Positions 43,632 to 50,483 of a stretch of DNA of 50,483 nt are shown here, in pieces (position 1 is the stretch's first letter; the number at the start of each line of letters is the position of its first letter). The notes below the pieces were generated by a model, which worked only from the letters and a program-made list of their open reading frames with translations, searched no databases and was not told where the DNA came from. This DNA comes from Gemmatimonadaceae bacterium. GTDB lineage: Bacteria > Gemmatimonadota > Gemmatimonadetes > Gemmatimonadales > Gemmatimonadaceae. The translations under genes and the position numbers were made by a program. Location: the NCBI GenBank assembly GCA_013817305.1, contig JACDCY010000008.1, positions 1 through 50,483 of the forward strand, in the 5' to 3' direction.

Positions 43632-45129
43632 TAACATTGCCGTACGGATCGAAGCGCGATCCGTGGCACGGGCAGTCCCACGTCTTCTCGCCCGAGTTCC
43701 AATCAACGATGCCGTAGAGATGCGTGCAAACGGCTGAGCACATGTGCACGTCACCGGCGTCGTCGCGATAAACGGCGACTTTCCTGCCGCCCGCTCTGAG
43801 CACTGCACCCGACCCCGGCTCGACGGCTTCCACGCTGGCCACGTCACCGGCGGTAAACCAATCCTTGTACTGGATCATGACATTGGCGGTTTCCTTCGCG
43901 AACCGCGGACTTGTGCGCAACGTGATGCGGGATGGGTCGTACAGCTTGGCCCATGGATTCTTGCGCTTCGCTATCAGATCCGTCAGGAGCATCCCCGCGA
44001 TGGCGCCGTGCGTGATGCCGTTGCCGGAATCGCCCGTTGCCACGTAGATGTTCTGATCCGTTCCGGGGTTCTTCCCGATGAAGCCCATGTAGTCCACGGG
44101 CTCCATGATCTGCCCGGACCAGCGATACGCCACGCGGCTCGCCATGGGAAAGCGCTTACTGACCCACTCTTCCAGGGAGCGGAATCGGGCGGACGCATCG
44201 TCTTTCTGGCCGGTCTTGTGGTCCTCTCCGCCCACGATGAGGATGTCGCTCGCGTCCGGGCCCGCCGAATGATCGGCGCGATGAATGCGGAGGTAGTGAT
44301 ATGGACTTTGCGTGTCCCACAGAAGGACCGCCGGTACAGAGCCGCGAGGGACTTCCGCGCCGATGACGTAGCTCCTGTACGCCGCCTGTTTCGTGTGAAT
44401 GATGATCCAGTCGTTCACGGGCGTGTTCGTCGCGACCACCACGCTTTCCGCCGAGATTACGTGGCCGGCACTGGTCTTCACGGTGGCTGGCTCACCGTCC
44501 TCGATCCGGTCTGCGTGCGTCCCACAGTAGATCTGGCCGCCGTCGCGAATGATCGCGCGTGCCAGACCAGCCAGAAACTTGAGGGAGTGAAACTGCGCCT
44601 GGCGGGGAAAGCGCAGTGCTGGCCCGGTATCCCAGAAATCAATCGGCGCGCGGTCGACGATCTCGACTGCGATCAGGCCCGCGGCGTACGCGGCTCTCCG
44701 CTCCGACTCCAGCACGGACTTCTTGTCATCGCCCCCAAGAAAGAGATAGCCATCGACTCGCTCGAAATCGCAGTCGATGTCCTCCATCCCGACGATGGAT
44801 TCAATTTTGTCGATGGCGGCCGTGTGGCTCTCCGCCGCGTAGTGGGCGCCGATCGCCCCGTGAATCTTCTCGACGTTGCGGTAGTGGTCGTCCAGCGCCG
44901 CGGTAATGTGCGCGGTTGTTCTGCCGGTTTCGCCGCCGCCGATCGGACCGTCATCGATGACGATGACGGTCTTGCCCGCACGCGTGAGGAGATACGCAGT
45001 CATCAGTCCGGCGATGCCGGCACCCACCACGCATACCGAAGCGCGCGCGTCGTGGCCGAGCGGCGGGAACTGCGGAACGTCCGCAGTATCCATCCAGACA
45101 GATACGGTCGAGCCGGAGGAAGGATTCAT
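43573..45129 (-). CDS. FAD-dependent oxidoreductase with C-terminal Rieske domain
   Basis: A 518-residue protein. The FAD-binding Rossmann motif VCVVGAGIAGL is at about residues 32-42, with a DAO-type oxidoreductase domain to about 410 (VVVATNTPVND, YVATGDSGNGITHG). The final 100 residues hold a Rieske [2Fe-2S] site: CTHLYG (C-x-H) and CPCHGSRFDPYG (C-x2-H). This fusion is common in soil bacteria and annotated as an FAD-dependent oxidoreductase; substrate and partner are unknown. No signal peptide is seen. Its last 59 bp overlap the 3' end of the glucan synthase gene on the opposite strand. Confidence 0.9.
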   Translation of the reverse strand: MNPSSGSTVSVWMDTADVPQFPPLGHDARASVCVVGAGIAGLMTAYLLTRAGKTVIVIDDGPIGGGETGRTTAHITAALDDHYRNVEKIHGAIGAHYAAESHTAAIDKIESIVGMEDIDCDFERVDGYLFLGGDDKKSVLESERRAAYAAGLIAVEIVDRAPIDFWDTGPALRFPRQAQFHSLKFLAGLARAIIRDGGQIYCGTHADRIEDGEPATVKTSAGHVISAESVVVATNTPVNDWIIIHTKQAAYRSYVIGAEVPRGSVPAVLLWDTQSPYHYLRIHRADHSAGPDASDILIVGGEDHKTGQKDDASARFRSLEEWVSKRFPMASRVAYRWSGQIMEPVDYMGFIGKNPGTDQNIYVATGDSGNGITHGAIAGMLLTDLIAKRKNPWAKLYDPSRITLRTSPRFAKETANVMIQYKDWFTAGDVASVEAVEPGSGAVLRAGGRKVAVYRDDAGDVHMCSAVCTHLYGIVDWNSGEKTWDCPCHGSRFDPYGNVINGPAIARLEPVAREAAKD

Positions 45130-45196
45130 TTAATAGCTGGTAACTGGTGACTGCTCAGCGCATACACACTCGCATTGCCTGTGCCAGCCAGGAGAG

Positions 45197-45850
45197 TCAT
45201 ATCTCCCGCAGGACAGCTCGCACGGGTGCAGCGTCCATGCCCATAAGCTTCATCGGAAAAGCGGAAAGCTCGTAATCCCCGGCGGGCACGCGGCGCAGGT
45301 CGAGATTCTCCAGGAGACACGCGTTCCCCGAAAAAATCATCCGGTGCACGGGAAGCTCCTTGCTCTCCCTCTCGTCGACGGACGGACAGTCGACACCGAG
45401 CAGGCGCAGACCGCAGCCAAGCAACGCACGCGCGCATTCCTCCGACAGCGTGGGCCACCGTTCCGGGAAATGCCCGGCCGCGATCGTGTTCCCCGTCTTG
45501 AGCAGCATGCGTGGAGCACGCCCGATGCGCTCGGTCAGGTCGCCGGAAATGCTGCGCTCGAGCATGTCCAGGGTGATCTCCCCGTCCACTGCGATCACAT
45601 CGACGACGACGGCACGACCGAAAAAAGCATCGAGCGGAAGCTCGTGCGAGCCGGGCCAGCCGTCGTGCACGTGGAGGGGTGCATCGGCGTGCGTTCCCAC
45701 GTGAGGGCTGGACGTCATCGCTGAGACATTGACGCTGGCGCCGGCGGCAATGGTCGTGCTCCAGCTGGACGAGTAAGCCGTGTCGCCCGGCCACTCGGGC
45801 GTGTCCCGGTTGACGGTGACGCTCACGTCGTAGAGCCGCAGCTCTCTCAT
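45197..45850 (-). CDS. Cyclase family / kynurenine formamidase (KynB-like)
   Basis: A 217-residue zinc hydrolase of the KynB/cyclase family. The metal motif HVGTHADAPLH is complete (residues about 50-60); LGVDCPSVDERESKELPVHR and the ELSAFPMKLMGMDAAPVRA end block are typical of arylformamidase. It would hydrolyse N-formylkynurenine in tryptophan breakdown; other cyclase-family members act on other substrates, and no kynA or kynU is in the window. ATG 45850 overlaps the transketolase stop (TGATG); GTG 45853 is one codon earlier. It is thus coupled to the preceding gene. Confidence 0.88.
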   Translation of the reverse strand: MRELRLYDVSVTVNRDTPEWPGDTAYSSSWSTTIAAGASVNVSAMTSSPHVGTHADAPLHVHDGWPGSHELPLDAFFGRAVVVDVIAVDGEITLDMLERSISGDLTERIGRAPRMLLKTGNTIAAGHFPERWPTLSEECARALLGCGLRLLGVDCPSVDERESKELPVHRMIFSGNACLLENLDLRRVPAGDYELSAFPMKLMGMDAAPVRAVLREI

Positions 45851-47889
45851 CACGCGCTTCGCGTGACGAGCTCTCTGGCCGCGGCGACGATCTTGTCCAC
45901 GGTGAGCCCGAGCTCTTCGTACAACCGCGCGTAAGGCGCGGAAGCACCGAAGCGCTCGAGGCCAAGCACCACACCGTTGTCACCGACCCACCGGTACCAC
46001 GACATCGGATGTCCCGCCTCGATGGCGACCCGTGGAACTTCCGTGGGAAAGACACTGGCGCGGTAGCTGGCATCCTGCGCTGCGAACAGCTCGTGACTGG
46101 GCATGCTGACCGCGCGCGCGCGCACGCCTTCGGCCTCGAGTCGTGATTGCGCTTCGATGACCAGCGCCACCTCCGACCCGCTTGCCATCAGCACGACCTG
46201 TGCTGCTCCGCCCGGCGATTCCTTCAGCACGTACGCACCGCGCGCGAGCAGTCGGGCGTCCGCATACTCGCTGCGATCGATGAATCCGAGCTTCTGCCGG
46301 GTGAGGATGAGCGCGACTGGACCGGTCGTGTGCTTGATCGCGGTGCGCCACGCTTCCGCCGTCTCAGAGGCGTCCGCGGGGCGGATGAGCGTAAAGTTCG
46401 GAATCGCCCGCAACGTCGAGAGCTGCTCAATCGGCTGATGCGTAGGACCGTCCTCGCCGAGGCCGATGGAATCGTGCGTGAACACGTAAATGGTGGGCTG
46501 AGCCATGATCGCCGCGAGACGCAGCGCGGGCCGCATGTAATCCGAGAAGATCAGGAACGTCGCCCCGTACGGCCGCACGCCGCCATGCAGCGACATGCCG
46601 TTCATAACAGAGCCCATTCCGTGTTCGCGAATGCCGAAATGGAAGTTGCGGCCGCCGGGATTCGTGGCCGAGATGCTGCTCTCGTTTTTGATGATCGTGT
46701 TGGTGGAGCTGGCGAGATCGGCGGAGCCGCCGATCAGCTCGGGGATCCGCCCGGCGATCGCATTCAACACGACGCCCGACGCTGCCCGGCTCGCGACGTT
46801 TCCATCCTTCGCCGTGAACACGGGAATGGCCTCCTCCCAGTTCTCCGGGAGCTCGCCGGCGAGCCGGCGATCCAGCTCGGCGGCCACGTCGCCGTGCGCT
46901 TCGGCGAAGGCCATGTGTCGGCGATCCCACCCGGCGCGGAACGCGGTGCCGCGCTCGCCGGCTTTGCGCCAGTGCGCCAGCGCGCCCTCGTCGACATAGA
47001 ACGGCTCGAGGGAGGGGTATCCCAGATTCTGCTTGGTGAGCTCGATCTCCTTCTCGCCCAGCGGCGCGCCGTGCGCTTCCGCAGTATCGTGCTTGTTCGG
47101 GCTGCCGAACCCGATGTGCGTTCTGCAGATGATGAGCGAGGGACGCTGCGTCTCCGCTCTGGCCTCCTCGATCGCCCTGTCGACCGCGGCGAGATCGTTG
47201 ATGTCGGCGACGCGCTGAACATGCCACCCGTAGGAGTCGAAGCGATGGAACGCGTCATCGCTGTACGTCAGATCGGTGCTACCCTCGATGGTGATGTGGT
47301 TGTCATCGTAAAAGCCGATCAGCTTTCCAAGCCGGAGGTGTCCCGCGTACGACGCGGCCTCGTGCGAGATACCCTCCATCAGGTCGCCATCACTGGCGAT
47401 GAAGTAGGTGTAATGATCGATTATCTGGTGGCCATCACGATTGAAGGTCGCTGCGAGATGCGATTCCGCGATCGCCATCCCGACGGCGTTGCCGAACCCC
47501 TGTCCGAGCGGACCGGTCGTAGTCTCGACACCGGGCGTGTACCCGAGCTCGGGATGTCCCGGAGTCGAGCTTTCCCACTGCCGGAACTGCATGATGTCAT
47601 CAAGGGAGACGTCGTAGCCCGTGAGGTAGAGCACGCTGTACAGCAGCATCGACGCGTGGCCTGCGGACAGCACGAATCGGTCGCGGTCCGGCCAGCCCGG
47701 GTCGCGCGGATCGTATCGCATGTGGCGGGTCCACAGCGCGTACGCGAGCGGTGCGAGAGCCATCGGAGTGCCGGGGTGGCCCGAATCGGCTTTCTGGACC
47801 GCGTCCATTGAGAGGACGCGGATCGCGTTGATCGCCAGCTGCTCGAGCGCGGCTGAGTTCGATATTTTCGGTTGGGCGATATCTGTCAT
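45850..47889 (-). CDS. tkt: Transketolase
   Basis: A 679-residue transketolase, full length. The N-terminal ThDP domain has [43 protein letters not shown] and the diphosphate-binding [15 protein letters not shown]. The central pyrimidine domain has [16 protein letters not shown] with the catalytic Glu, and [25 protein letters not shown]. The C-terminal domain ends in [10 protein letters not shown]. It transfers two-carbon units in the pentose phosphate pathway. No Shine-Dalgarno site is seen before ATG 47889. The KynB-like gene is coupled to its stop. Confidence 0.97.
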   Translation of the reverse strand: MTDIAQPKISNSAALEQLAINAIRVLSMDAVQKADSGHPGTPMALAPLAYALWTRHMRYDPRDPGWPDRDRFVLSAGHASMLLYSVLYLTGYDVSLDDIMQFRQWESSTPGHPELGYTPGVETTTGPLGQGFGNAVGMAIAESHLAATFNRDGHQIIDHYTYFIASDGDLMEGISHEAASYAGHLRLGKLIGFYDDNHITIEGSTDLTYSDDAFHRFDSYGWHVQRVADINDLAAVDRAIEEARAETQRPSLIICRTHIGFGSPNKHDTAEAHGAPLGEKEIELTKQNLGYPSLEPFYVDEGALAHWRKAGERGTAFRAGWDRRHMAFAEAHGDVAAELDRRLAGELPENWEEAIPVFTAKDGNVASRAASGVVLNAIAGRIPELIGGSADLASSTNTIIKNESSISATNPGGRNFHFGIREHGMGSVMNGMSLHGGVRPYGATFLIFSDYMRPALRLAAIMAQPTIYVFTHDSIGLGEDGPTHQPIEQLSTLRAIPNFTLIRPADASETAEAWRTAIKHTTGPVALILTRQKLGFIDRSEYADARLLARGAYVLKESPGGAAQVVLMASGSEVALVIEAQSRLEAEGVRARAVSMPSHELFAAQDASYRASVFPTEVPRVAIEAGHPMSWYRWVGDNGVVLGLERFGASAPYARLYEELGLTVDKIVAAARELVTRSA

Positions 47890-47925
47890 CGGAGGATAAG
47901 ATTATCGAAGAGCGTGGCTATTCGC

Positions 47926-48894
47926 TTAACCCGCCGGTCCGGGCAGTTTTAGGGGGAGCCGGACGTCCGGCAGCAGCGCCTCGATCTCGAACCTGCGGTC
48001 CTCGAGCCAGGGCGGGAGCATCAGCTCGATCCCAAGCGTCTCCAGCGGCTCGTCGAGGGTAAAGCCGGGTCCGTCGGTGGCGATCTCGAACAACACTCCT
48101 CCCGGCTCGCGAAAGTACGCCGAGCGAAAATATTGCCGGTCCATCTGCGGCGTGATGTTCGATCCGATCCCGGCCAGCGATCCGCGGATAGCGACATGCT
48201 CTGATTCGCTCGACGCACGGAACGCCACGTGATGCACCGCTCCCGCTCCCATTATGCCGCTCCACAACCCCGGCACGAGGCGAAGGTCTACGATCGACGC
48301 CGGCCCTCTGCCGGCAGCGACGAAGCGGTAAATGCTCCCCTGTTCGCGCGTGAGCTCGAACCCGAGGGAGTCGACGAGAAGCCGGCTGGTCAGCTCGTGG
48401 CCATCCTCCCAGAGCGTGACGGAGTGGATGCCGCGGATGGAGTGCTCGGCAGCTACCTCTCCGCCGCTCCATTCAGCGCGAGTCTCCGCCGCGGGATGCG
48501 CGACCAGCTCGAGTAGGAGCCCGTCAGGGTCCTTGAGGGCGATGACGCGTTCGTCGTCGAACCGCGTCTGCGGCTGTTCGTACGGCACGTGATAGCGAAT
48601 GAGTCGCTCGATCCAGTAGCCAAGCGAGCGCGGCGGAATGGCGAACGAGGTTACTCCGACCTGGCCCGCGCCCGGCCTCCCTCGTTTGGCTCCTGGCCAT
48701 ACGAAGAACGTGATAACTGTGCCCGGACTGCCGGCCTCATCGCCAAAGTAGAAGTGATAGGTAGTCGGGTCATCGAAATTGACCGTGCGCTTGACGAGAC
48801 GCAGGCCGAGGACGCCTGCGTAGAAATCCAGGTTGCGTTGCGGGTCACTCGTGATCGCCGTCACATGATGGATGCCGGCGGTGGCGAACGTCAT
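47926..48894 (-). CDS. Ring-cleaving dioxygenase, VOC superfamily (MhqO/LinE-like)
   Basis: A 322-residue protein of two vicinal-oxygen-chelate repeats. The first begins GIHHVTAITSDPQRNLDFYAG and includes YHFYFGDEAGSPGTVITFF; the second contains IRGIHSVTLWEDGHELT, GAVHHVAFRASSESE and FREPGGVLFEIATDGPGF. Metal ligands are the His of HHVTA, the His of VHHVAF and the Glu of LFEIATD. This is the hydroquinone/catechol ring-cleaving branch (MhqO, MhqA) linked to quinone stress. Its ATG overlaps the stop of the small upstream protein (ATGA), so both are expressed together. Exact substrate unknown. Confidence 0.92.
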   Translation of the reverse strand: MTFATAGIHHVTAITSDPQRNLDFYAGVLGLRLVKRTVNFDDPTTYHFYFGDEAGSPGTVITFFVWPGAKRGRPGAGQVGVTSFAIPPRSLGYWIERLIRYHVPYEQPQTRFDDERVIALKDPDGLLLELVAHPAAETRAEWSGGEVAAEHSIRGIHSVTLWEDGHELTSRLLVDSLGFELTREQGSIYRFVAAGRGPASIVDLRLVPGLWSGIMGAGAVHHVAFRASSESEHVAIRGSLAGIGSNITPQMDRQYFRSAYFREPGGVLFEIATDGPGFTLDEPLETLGIELMLPPWLEDRRFEIEALLPDVRLPLKLPGPAG

Positions 48895-49091
48895 TCGGGC
48901 TTGGCCGGCTCCCGCTTGTCGGAGCTCGTCCGCGGTTTTCCGCCCTGGCCCCCGTAGCCGGACTGATGCTCCCGCTCGTGGTCTTCGGCCGGATTCCCGG
49001 GATTGGGGCGTCCAGAGCGCTGGCCCTGGTCGCTCGTCCGATCCTTGTCCGGTGTCGACGTGGACTGTTCCATTCGTTTATCGGGTGCCAT
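48891..49091 (-). CDS. Small, highly charged disordered protein
   Basis: A 66-residue hydrophilic protein rich in Ser, Thr, Asp, Arg, Gly and Pro with no hydrophobic core (for example TSTPDKDRTSDQGQR, HEREHQSGYGGQGG). It is probably intrinsically disordered, resembling stress-related hydrophilin-like proteins, but I cannot name a family. It is a real gene: AAGGAGG, a near-perfect Shine-Dalgarno site, lies seven bases before ATG 49091. Its stop overlaps the dioxygenase ATG by 4 bp, so it is the first gene of a two-gene unit. It diverges from the PAS-GGDEF gene with only 54 bp between starts. Confidence 0.75.
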   Translation of the reverse strand: MAPDKRMEQSTSTPDKDRTSDQGQRSGRPNPGNPAEDHEREHQSGYGGQGGKPRTSSDKREPAKPE

Positions 49092-49145
49092 GTTTGGGCC
49101 TCCTTGGAGTTGCCTGGAACTGAGGGCAACACGTATGCCGAGCCT

Positions 49146-50036
49146 ATGACCGAACAGCAGGACACGCAGCGGACCCGTTACCGAAGCCTGTCAGATCCAG
49201 CCACGCTACGGGAGTTCGCGTCGCGGCTGGGCGAAGGCATCTACATCTCGACCCCGAAGGGCGACATTCTCGACGCCAACCGCGCGTTCATGGAGATAGT
49301 TGGAGTCGCGTCGCTCGACGAGCTCAAGAACGTGAAGACGCACGATCTAATGGATCCGGCGCGCAGGTCGGAAGAGACCGCGTTGTATGAAAGCCAGGGC
49401 TCGGTCCAGAGCTTCGTGTTCGAGCTCCGGCGCCCGGACGGGGGGACTCGTTACGTCCGCGATACCAGCTATGTCGTGCACGACGACAGCGGCGAGCTGT
49501 TCTATCACGGGATCCTGGTGGACGTCAGCGCGGAGAAAGCGCTGGAAGCACAGCTGACCGAGCTGAGTGTCCGTGATCCGCTCACGGGATGCTATAACAG
49601 ACGTTATTTCGCGACGCTCGAGGAAAACCAGGGCACGAATCCCGGGGCGACCTGGGGGTGCATTTACCTCGACATCGACGACTTCAAGACTTACAACGAC
49701 GAGCATGGCCATACGACGGGCGACGCCGCCCTCGTGGCGTTAAGCAGGTTCCTCTTGCGGCAGCTTCGCGGGAACGATGTGGTAGTACGCGTCGGTGGAG
49801 ATGAGTTCGTCGCGGTACTACACGCCGCGAACGAAAAACACGTCCTTCAGGTCGCTCAAAGACTGCAAGCCGCAGCGGCGGTAGCCGACGTCGTGCCGTT
49901 CTCGATGGGTTGGTGCGCGCGGCAGGACGGCGAGGGTCTGGCACGCACGGTCGATCGCGCGGACCAGCAACTGATATCAGTCAAGGTTCTCGACCGCGAC
50001 CGCGACCGCGCCGAGCGGCGCAGGGCCACCTCCTAG
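49146..50036 (+). CDS. PAS-GGDEF diguanylate cyclase
   Basis: A 296-residue soluble regulator. A PAS domain spans about residues 20-135 (LGEGIYISTPKGDILDANRAF to GILVDVSAEKALEAQ). The GGDEF domain (about 145-280) has DPLTGCYNRRYF, YLDIDDFKTYNDEHGHTTGD and the intact active-site GGDEF in VRVGGDEFVAVL. Five residues before it is an RxxD (RGND) inhibitory site, so cyclic-di-GMP product inhibition is likely. No EAL domain or transmembrane segment is present; the PAS presumably senses a cytoplasmic cue. ATG 49146 is used although the frame is open to 48966, because the upstream part overlaps the divergent small gene and lacks PAS-like sequence. Confidence 0.9.
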   Translation: MTEQQDTQRTRYRSLSDPATLREFASRLGEGIYISTPKGDILDANRAFMEIVGVASLDELKNVKTHDLMDPARRSEETALYESQGSVQSFVFELRRPDGGTRYVRDTSYVVHDDSGELFYHGILVDVSAEKALEAQLTELSVRDPLTGCYNRRYFATLEENQGTNPGATWGCIYLDIDDFKTYNDEHGHTTGDAALVALSRFLLRQLRGNDVVVRVGGDEFVAVLHAANEKHVLQVAQRLQAAAAVADVVPFSMGWCARQDGEGLARTVDRADQQLISVKVLDRDRDRAERRRATS

Positions 50037-50042
50037 CCAGGT

Positions 50043-50483
50043 CTACAGCTTCGAGACCGCCATCCCCATGGCGTGATAGCCCTTGTCGACATAGATCGTG
50101 GCCCCGGTGATTCCGCTCGCGAGCGGGCTCGCCAGGAAAGCTGCGGACGTGGCCACTTCCGCAGCGGTCAACGGCTGCTGGAGCGGAGAGTTCTCCGCGC
50201 AGTATTCGACCATCCGGTCGATGATGCCGATGGCGCTGGCCGCGCGCGACGCGAGCGGGCCTGCCGATATAGTGTTGACGCGCAGTCCGTATTTGCGTCC
50301 CGCCTCGAACGCCAGCGTGCGGGTGTCGCTCTCGAGCGCCGCCTTTGCGGACGACATGCCACCGCCGTACCCGGGGATTACACGCTCGCTCGCCATGTAG
50401 GTGAGCGACAGGAAGGATCCATCGCGCCGCATCAGCGGAGCGAGCCGTGAGATCATCGATACGAGCGAGTATGCGCTGACGCC
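50043..50483 (-). CDS. fabI: Enoyl-ACP reductase (NADH), C-terminal fragment
   Basis: The C-terminal 146 residues of an enoyl-[acyl-carrier-protein] reductase; the gene enters from beyond the window, the frame being open to the last base. It reads [47 protein letters not shown], then [14 protein letters not shown] and [17 protein letters not shown]. The Tyr and Lys of the YxxxK-type active site are Tyr in SLTYMASE...GGGMSSAK; the substrate-loop [14 protein letters not shown] is intact. Strong likeness is to the plant-type/FabI branch that reduces enoyl-ACP in fatty-acid elongation. It converges on the PAS-GGDEF gene with a 6-bp gap. Confidence 0.94.
   Translation of the reverse strand, partial: GVSAYSLVSMISRLAPLMRRDGSFLSLTYMASERVIPGYGGGMSSAKAALESDTRTLAFEAGRKYGLRVNTISAGPLASRAASAIGIIDRMVEYCAENSPLQQPLTAAEVATSAAFLASPLASGITGATIYVDKGYHAMGMAVSKL

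Noticed and set aside
43744-45150. 468-codon plus-strand open frame
   Set aside because: Antisense to the FAD/Rieske oxidoreductase; composition is typical of a shadow frame.
46147-47811. 554-codon plus-strand open frame
   Set aside because: Antisense to transketolase, with no motifs; a compositional shadow.

Overview
This 50.5 kb window is a GC-rich bacterial chromosome segment with short intergenic gaps and many 4-bp start/stop overlaps. Gene content suggests a Gemmatimonadota-like soil or environmental bacterium: a rhomboid protease with a conserved C-terminal tail domain, a DUF5117-type metalloprotease lipoprotein, an M16 peptidase pair, many secreted peptidases and amidases, and a giant cyclic-glucan-synthase-like enzyme. 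That placement is inference; no rRNA or marker phylogeny is available here. I see no prophage, integrase, IS transposase or CRISPR array.

Layout. 1-4.9 kb: the start of a class IV aminotransferase (minus), a catalytic/non-catalytic M16 peptidase pair, a PhoD-like phosphatase (minus) and a Nudix hydrolase. 4.9-7.5 kb: a 316-bp structured leader, an ECF sigma factor, its zinc-binding anti-sigma factor, and holA. 7.5-15 kb: a six-copy heptamer repeat, then a co-directional run of SPOR protein, mutS, a TonB-C lipoprotein, cystathionine beta-synthase, ddl and rhomboid. 15-19 kb: a large REP-doublet-like hairpin, queF, a GlsB-type membrane protein, a zinc metalloprotease lipoprotein and tRNA-Phe(GAA) with visible promoter and terminators. 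19-26 kb: a HupE/UreJ-like protein with a transmembrane anchor protein, a methyltransferase and an M28 peptidase on the minus strand, then a copper cassette (cupredoxin, copA, csoR). 26-31 kb: a Rieske oxygenase, penicillin-acylase-type amidase and creatininase run, and an AI-2E transporter (minus). 31-34.4 kb: PLP decarboxylase, M19 dipeptidase and an orphan DsbD-alpha lipoprotein, all coupled. 34.4-43.6 kb: a degenerate receiver protein (minus), a small unknown protein and an approximately 2770-residue glucan synthase. 43.6-50.5 kb: mostly minus strand, with an FAD/Rieske oxidoreductase, kynB-like cyclase, transketolase, a ring-cleaving dioxygenase coupled to a tiny disordered protein, a PAS-GGDEF protein (plus), and the C-terminal part of fabI running off the end.

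How they fit: housekeeping genes (holA, mutS, ddl, queF, tkt, fabI, tRNA) are interspersed with an envelope and scavenging set of secreted peptidases and amidases, an envelope-stress type sigma/anti-sigma pair and a copper homeostasis cassette. The least conventional signals are: the hairpin at 15061-15196, whose two arms are each REP-like palindromes; the apparent CTG initiation of the glucan synthase at 35313; the long inverted repeat in the sigma-factor leader; a 14-residue insertion beside the QueF catalytic cysteine; a coupled 30-codon leader ORF before the decarboxylase; and a small disordered protein with a perfect Shine-Dalgarno site coupled to a quinone-type dioxygenase.
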